64,000 nucleotides of DNA, taken from contig BGZK01000140.1 of assembly GCA_005406025.1 (NCBI GenBank), positions 310,001 through 374,000 of the forward strand, read 5' to 3'. The notes under the pieces are model-generated. The model had not been told where the DNA came from. It ran no database searches and was given only the letters and a program-made list of their open reading frames with translations. The translations under genes were made by a program, and so were the position numbers. This stretch comes from Eumeta japonica. Taxonomy: Eukaryota > Arthropoda > Insecta > Lepidoptera > Psychidae. This document shows, piece by piece, positions 58,901-64,000 of the stretch (position 1 is the first letter of the stretch; each line of letters starts with the position of its first letter).

Positions 58901-60430
58901 TAGTTGGATTAAGGAAGTAAATTTGTTAAAATAAATACATACACATTTATTGATTTATTTAACTGTATTGGTTGTTGTAGTCAGATAGCGTACTTAATTT
59001 AGCCTTTCATTTTATATATGTTAAAGAACCTTTGTTGTCATCTTACCTTTCTTTTTTAGTTATTTCAACTATTTGAACTTATTATAATAACAAATGTTAT
59101 TAGATTTGTGTCCAAGTCCTGAAATAATAAATGTTTCGGTTTTTTTAAGAAATCTTTTTCCGTCACGTATTTAAAAGTGTTGATTATTTTAACCAATTTA
59201 ATTCGTTTGTTTTACCGAACGGTTTGGCCATGGTGATTTATCTGTTTAAATAATTTTACAAAATTCTCTAGTTTATTACCTTTAATTCCTATAGCCCAAG
59301 AAAATTTACTTTTGAATGCGAATTTTGAAATAAGTTCTGGATTTTTGATACAAGTTGCTCTGAAGAATCTAAAAAAAATAAGTAACACTCACAATTCGTT
59401 TTTAGATTCTACATAGAAAATGATATAAAAATTCCAAAGCTTATCTCAAAATTCGCATATAAAGGTCTATTTTTCGGGCAATGAGAATTAAAGGCAGCAA
59501 ACTAGAGAATTCGTTAAATTATTTAAAGAGATCAGTGACTGTAGTCAAACCGTTCGTAAACTGAAGAGGTTAAAATTACCGCCCTTAAGTATATGACTGA
59601 AAAAGTCCGCTTAAAAAAACAAAGAAGTAGTTATAGTTGAATTACAACTAAAATGACTACATACAAAAAGTGCTCATTATCTTACAAATTTACAGGTTTA
59701 TAAGGATTAATTAGGAAAATAACACTAATATGATGATTTATTTTTTATATTAATATATAAGGACCTTATTACAAATTAAATTAAAAGCTATAAAGCACCA
59801 AATGTAAAATCGCTAAAAAATTAAATAAAATCATAAAATGTCAACAAGCTATACTGACATAGCACTTATAATATTTTACATTAGCGTAGAGAAAAAAATT
59901 ACATTATTATTTGATTGAGATATAAGAAATTACATTTAGCTGAAACAAATATATTTTTATAAGACACTAAAAAACAAGTGTGCACAAAGAAGCGCCCATT
60001 GAGAACCTATGGACTTTTCCTAGGATAATTTATATATTTCCAGACTTTTTAATAGAAATGTCTGTTTACAAACATTTGTGAAAATTATTAAAAACACAAT
60101 TGACTTCTAAGCATGTCAATGTATTACAAATCAACATTATGAGATATTGTTTAAATATAATAATTATAAGCAAAACTACAAAAAAAATGTAATTAAACTG
60201 CAATTTCTTCTTGAGATTTTTTTCCTCTTCATAAAAACATAGTTGTTTGTTCTGAAAGTTCTCATAATGAGATTCCACTTGTTCTTCTTAAGATTTTGTG
60301 AAATAAAGAGAGACGTTATTTGGTGATATCTTTGAATGTAATTAGAAATAGATATAAAAAACTTTACACTTGATTTATTGTGAATAAAGGTACTACGTAT
60401 GAATCAATGACTAACCTAACTAAGGAGGGA
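58901..60430. other. AT-rich intergenic stretch
   Basis: No coding exon seen. An inverted phrase pair (about 59265-59360 TAATTTTACAAAATTCTCTA and AGCAACTAGAGAATTCGTTA at about 59495) suggests a degraded inverted-repeat element. The part near 60375 (AATAAA on minus) is probably the 3' UTR of the small gene that follows. Confidence 0.5.
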
Positions 60431-60431
60431 A

Positions 60432-61747
60432 TCAACCAATTCCCTCAAGTTGTTGATCTCTACAAATTAATTTTTCTTTTTTTCTAAAACAATGTCAATT
60501 ACTGAACTGAATAACTTATGATAATACAATTGCAGCTGAAAATTGCTACCCAATGACCATGAAAATAAAAAAGACAACTGTTAGCTAATATATATTACAC
60601 TTATTATTAAAAATTATGACAATTAATATGAAAATAAAATTTAAGTACATTTTTTATACAATTGGAATCTTTGAAAAGATCCAATACTTAGGAACATATA
60701 ACAGGTTAAAGTTCTTTATTTTATGAACCAAAGTAAAACTAAATTGAATATTAAAGAAAAACTAACTTGTTCATTAGTATATGTAACCTTGAGATACTTC
60801 CAATTTGCTTCAAACACAGCACAATCTCAGGGAATGCAGGGAATGCACAATGCAGGGAATCAATATTATTCTCTATCAGCATAAGAGCAACTGCTAGACT
60901 TATCTTGTGTTCTAAATAAAAATATCAAAAAAATATGGTTTACTGAGTTTATAAAAACTATTTAAAATCAAAACAACGAAATTGACGTTTTGTATTATTA
61001 CCTCCAAATTAAATAATAATTCAATACCACTACTGAAAAACTGTGAATCATTCAAAAATTAGTCACAAAGATTATTATAGTCTTCCCGATCCATCTCTCA
61101 AATAGATTTGTTTAATATCATATACCTATTTAACGAATAAACAAACATTGTCAAAACTTAAAGTAAACATGAACATCTATGTTTTCACGTACATTAAAGT
61201 TAAGTGATATGTTTTCTATAACATTCCATTATTCTGTTTGAATTATGTTTTCAAACAGATTGGATGATTACCAATTACCTAGTGTAATTATGAGGAATTT
61301 TAAACTATTTATCAGAAACAGACTTGTGGGTAATCTTACAAATGAAGAATTAATGCTCTAATGATTAAATATGAATACCTATACAAGTCGTATAAAAACT
61401 GCTTGGCCTATCGTACATATTTCCTACTAACTTTTATGTGTATTAATTAATGTAGATATTCCAAATTGTTAAACATTAATTTTACACTACTATTATACAT
61501 ATTATATTCCCAGGTTATACTTTAAAACAATCAAGTACGAGTGAAGCAGACAAACATCAACATGCACTATAAATATGATAAATTCTTATTAGATTCCACT
61601 ACGTTAGATAATACAAATTAGTTTGAAGAATAAACTTATTCAAATCATTTACTGTGAAATTTATAAATAAAACACACCTTTGCAGTGTGCACCCACATGC
61701 TCCAGGTCCCATAATTTCAAATACGAACTCATATCATTGTCAGCCAT
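60432..61747 (-). CDS. Small three-exon hypothetical gene (73 aa), possibly the start of a longer one
   Basis: Minus-strand exons: 61747-61678 (its exon opens at 61761 after a TTTTTAG acceptor, so an upstream non-coding exon is implied), 60911-60788 and 60459-60432 (stop TGA). Junctions are TGCAAAG|GTGTGT, TTTATTTAG|AACACA, TCAAG|GTTACA and TTTGTAG|AGATCA, with phases 1 and 2 that keep one frame. The start context is good (CAAAATGGCTG). The protein opens MADNDMSSYLKLWDLEHVGA, then a helical stretch LAVALMLIENNID and PEIVLCLKQIGSIS. The early WDLEHV-type segment is reminiscent of SAM-like modules, but the match is too weak to name. AATAAA follows the stop by about 55 bp. The last exon is short and the least certain. 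No homolog recognised. Confidence 0.45.
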
Positions 61748-61761
61748 TTTGATACATCCAC

Positions 61762-62454
61762 CTAAAAATAAATTAAATTTATGAGTGTAATCAATGAGTA
61801 ATTTAAGACATACATTTACTTCGACAAAGGAACTTAAAAACATATCAAGTCAAATTGTATGTTTGGTAAGCAAATTCTGTTATAATGATGCAACTTCCAT
61901 AAATTTCAAATGACCATATTATATTATGACGTTAGGTAAATTACATCTAATAAGTATATATATATATATATACATTTTATACTTACAATATTCAGTTATT
62001 CATCTCTTTTTATACAAGTTGTAAACTAATCCCTTTAATGGTGACTCCTCACAAATTTAACTGATTATATCACGAAAGAATCTCACTTAGCAATTGAACC
62101 ATATATTAATATTAATTGAACGTAAACATCAAATAAACCAATAGAAACGGAACTAGATATTGCCAAAGACTGTCCTCATTGGTCGTTTTTTTGCCGTATT
62201 ATAGCTGTATAGAAGATATCACGCTATCATTTTGCAACCAACGATATTTGGTAGTTCTACCAAGTAAGTTCTCTAATTAAATGAAACCACTGTAACCAAA
62301 ACTTCCGCGTTGAATTAGTGAACTGTGATTAGTTGAATTATAAGCATTATTCGTTAACATAACGAATCACTCGCCTATGGCAACGAAATTTTATTTAACC
62401 ACGTCAAATTCGAACTAGGTTAAAAATATTTTTTTCGGTGTAATTATTCTTGCC
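61762..62454. other. Upstream region of the small gene; no exon seen
   Basis: Contains a short TA microsatellite (about 61956-61973) and two CCAAT/ATTGG-type boxes near 62138 and 62180. The first non-coding exon and promoter of the minus-strand small gene may lie here. Inference only. Confidence 0.35.
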
Positions 62455-63884
62455 CACAACAAGCCCTCCGTCTTGTAGAATACATTTAGGAAGGTTTTAA
62501 AGTCAAAATAAAGACAGTGGCGGTCTTCTTTGACGTAGCAAAGGCATTTGATAGGGTTTGGCACACAGGTCTCATACATTAGCTCTATCAATTAGATTTC
62601 CAAGATCGTTTTGTTTTAATAAATTAAAACAAGACCATTAAATTAGTAATCGCCACTTCTCTTTCAGACTGGGCAATACGTATTCGTCAATGAGACCTAT
62701 CAGAGCTGGAGTACCTCAAGGCTCCACGCTTTCTCCACTACTCCGCGTACGTAAACGACATACCGCGACCGCCAACAGACGTCCAACTCGCGTTATTTGC
62801 AGACGACACTGCATTTTATCTCAGGTCTAACAGTATAGGGAACATTCTCCTGCTGTTACAAAGAGCCATTGATGAGCTAACGCAATGTCTCCGCCTCTGG
62901 AGAATCGACGTAAATCCGGACAAGTTAGCGTCTATATATTTCAATTACAGTAGACATAAGGTGCAATTCCCGGTACTTTTTGACACTCCTCATCTATGTA
63001 TTTTAAATCAGCCAATTCCGTGGTAAAGATCATATTGCTCGTGTCAGGAAACTAGCCCTATTTTACCTATCCCGCTTATACGGAATGATAGGTAGAAAAA
63101 GTAAAATATCATAACGTAATAAACGTACGATAGATACGATGTGTATCAGGCCTGTCACGACGTACGCGAGTCCAGTTTTTGCTCATGCACGACCTGATAT
63201 ACTACATGATCTGCACATAGTGCAGAATAAATTCTATAGAAGAGCAGCTGACGCTCTATGGTGCGTCAAAAACTCTGTACTTCACCGGGATCTAAAACTC
63301 TCAACTATTCCTAAATATATGAAGGACCCATCAGAGCGTTTCTTCGATATAACGAATAGCCATCCGAATCCATTATTAATTTCGGCTTTATCATACGAGC
63401 CGCCTCCTCCACATCATTTTTGTAGAAGACCACGGAATGTCCGGCTAGATCCGCCCGACGATCTCACTGTCGAGGTGGAAAAACTCATAGAATTAAACAA
63501 GATGGCTATTGACTAGGAGTAGGGATCAACCCAGTCATTACGACTTGTAAAGGTCATCAATCCGGTGCGCTTCCCGCGCCTCCCGGAGTCCCTTCCGAAG
63601 TTTCTAGTCCGTACTGTAAACTTCACGTGACCTCCTATGCCGAGGTGCTCGCTTAAAAGGCACCCATACGGCAGCGACACGCTGACGGCATCACTATGCC
63701 GAAAAGGCCGCGTTTTAGATGAAGTATCATAGCGTTTGCTTTCGCCATCGCAGATCCAAGCTGTGCAGGAGGTTCTTAGTCCGCGCGAGTCGGCCACACC
63801 CGCGCGCCGGCGCACGGACGGCCCATAATAGGTTTTTCTTCTCCTCCCCCACCCCTTTCGCATGGGGAGAACTACAAAAAAAAA
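62455..63884 (+). pseudogene. Third Jockey-clade element, decayed, with poly(A) end
   Basis: RT blocks appear in order but in shifting frames with stops: AVFFDVAKAFDRVWHTGLIH (about 62518-62580), RPIRAGVPQGSTLSP (about 62693-62740), YVNDIPRPPTDVQLALFADD then TAFYLRSN (about 62748-62830), WRIDVNPDKLASIYF, and the thumb/C-terminus as a 125-codon open frame at 63139-63516 (RPVTTYASPVFAHARPDILH ... SYEPPPPHHFCRRPRN). The 3' UTR is GC-rich and ends in A9 at 63876-63884. The catalytic FADD survives, but the polymerase is inactive. It differs in sequence from the element at 56.8 kb, so a separate family member. Confidence 0.85.
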
Positions 63885-64000
63885 TGCATCCGTAGCAGTT
63901 CTACTCCGACCGCCACATATGAAGCTCGTGCATCATCGAAGCGCTGTCCATCATTTTGCCCACACACCGCAAGAATCCGTTCTCCGTGGAGACTATACAA
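63885..64000. other. GC-richer sequence running off the window
   Basis: The composition stays like element DNA (GTAGCAGTTCTACTCCGACC). It may be the start of a further repeat. Nothing identifiable. Confidence 0.3.

Noticed and set aside
1..64000. CRISPR array, prophage, operon or bacterial defence system
   Set aside because: The window is clearly metazoan: intron-split genes with GT-AG junctions, AATAAA signals and insect-type transposable elements; no spaced direct-repeat array other than satellites was seen.

Overview
The window is AT-rich, intron-rich animal DNA crowded with short inverted-repeat elements and decayed non-LTR retrotransposons. The repeat types (Jockey-clade reverse transcriptases, RTE-like fragments, many small TIR elements) and the compact conserved genes fit an insect, most likely a moth or butterfly (Lepidoptera). 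That assignment is inference. It is not bacterial or viral: every gene is split by GT-AG introns.

Layout. (1) 2.6-8.5 kb, minus: a four-domain-block TAB2 (TAK1-binding adaptor) gene in three coding exons. (2) 9.6-10.2 kb, plus: LAMTOR3 (Ragulator/MP1), divergent from Tab2 across about 1.1 kb that holds a perfect cAMP-response-element palindrome. (3) 10.8-16.05 kb, minus: a seven-exon glyoxylate/hydroxypyruvate reductase (GRHPR), convergent with LAMTOR3. (4) 19.8-28.5 kb, minus: a second, tandem seven-exon GRHPR paralog. Exons 3-6 have identical lengths (190, 164, 165, 126 bp) and all intron phases match between the two copies; both have a TATATAA box and three WGATAR sites just upstream. Their introns carry many repeats, including an endonuclease/exonuclease/phosphatase-type ORF probably left by a mobile element.

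(5) 29.3 kb onward is mostly gene-poor. It holds a possible small terminal exon (29.4-29.6 kb, minus), RTE-like LINE scraps (30.6 and 31.9-32.3 kb), a 2.6 kb structure with long inverted arms that encloses a two-exon ORF (34.0-36.6 kb), nested MITEs (37.0-37.6 kb), fold-back repeats (26.5, 37.2, 43.1-43.8 kb), a perfect 37-bp palindrome (49.73 kb), a hAT transposase remnant (54.2 kb), and a 33-bp minisatellite that carries 11 exact TATCGATA motifs (54.7-55.08 kb). Next come a TIR element with a 7-bp target duplication (55.9-56.4 kb) and a GC-rich, frameshifted Jockey element (56.8-58.5 kb), followed by an older Jockey scrap. (6) 60.4-61.75 kb, minus: a previously non-obvious three-exon small ORF (73 aa) with consistent splice phases and a downstream AATAAA. 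(7) 62.5-63.9 kb: a third, decayed Jockey element ending in a short poly(A).

Functionally the confident genes are unrelated housekeeping or signalling genes (ubiquitin-sensing TAK1/innate immune signalling, lysosomal mTORC1/MAPK scaffolding, glyoxylate detoxification). I found no convincing new multi-gene system. The most unusual items are the DRE-motif minisatellite, the long-arm inverted-repeat unit with an ORF, the small three-exon gene, and the shared promoter architecture of the GRHPR pair.
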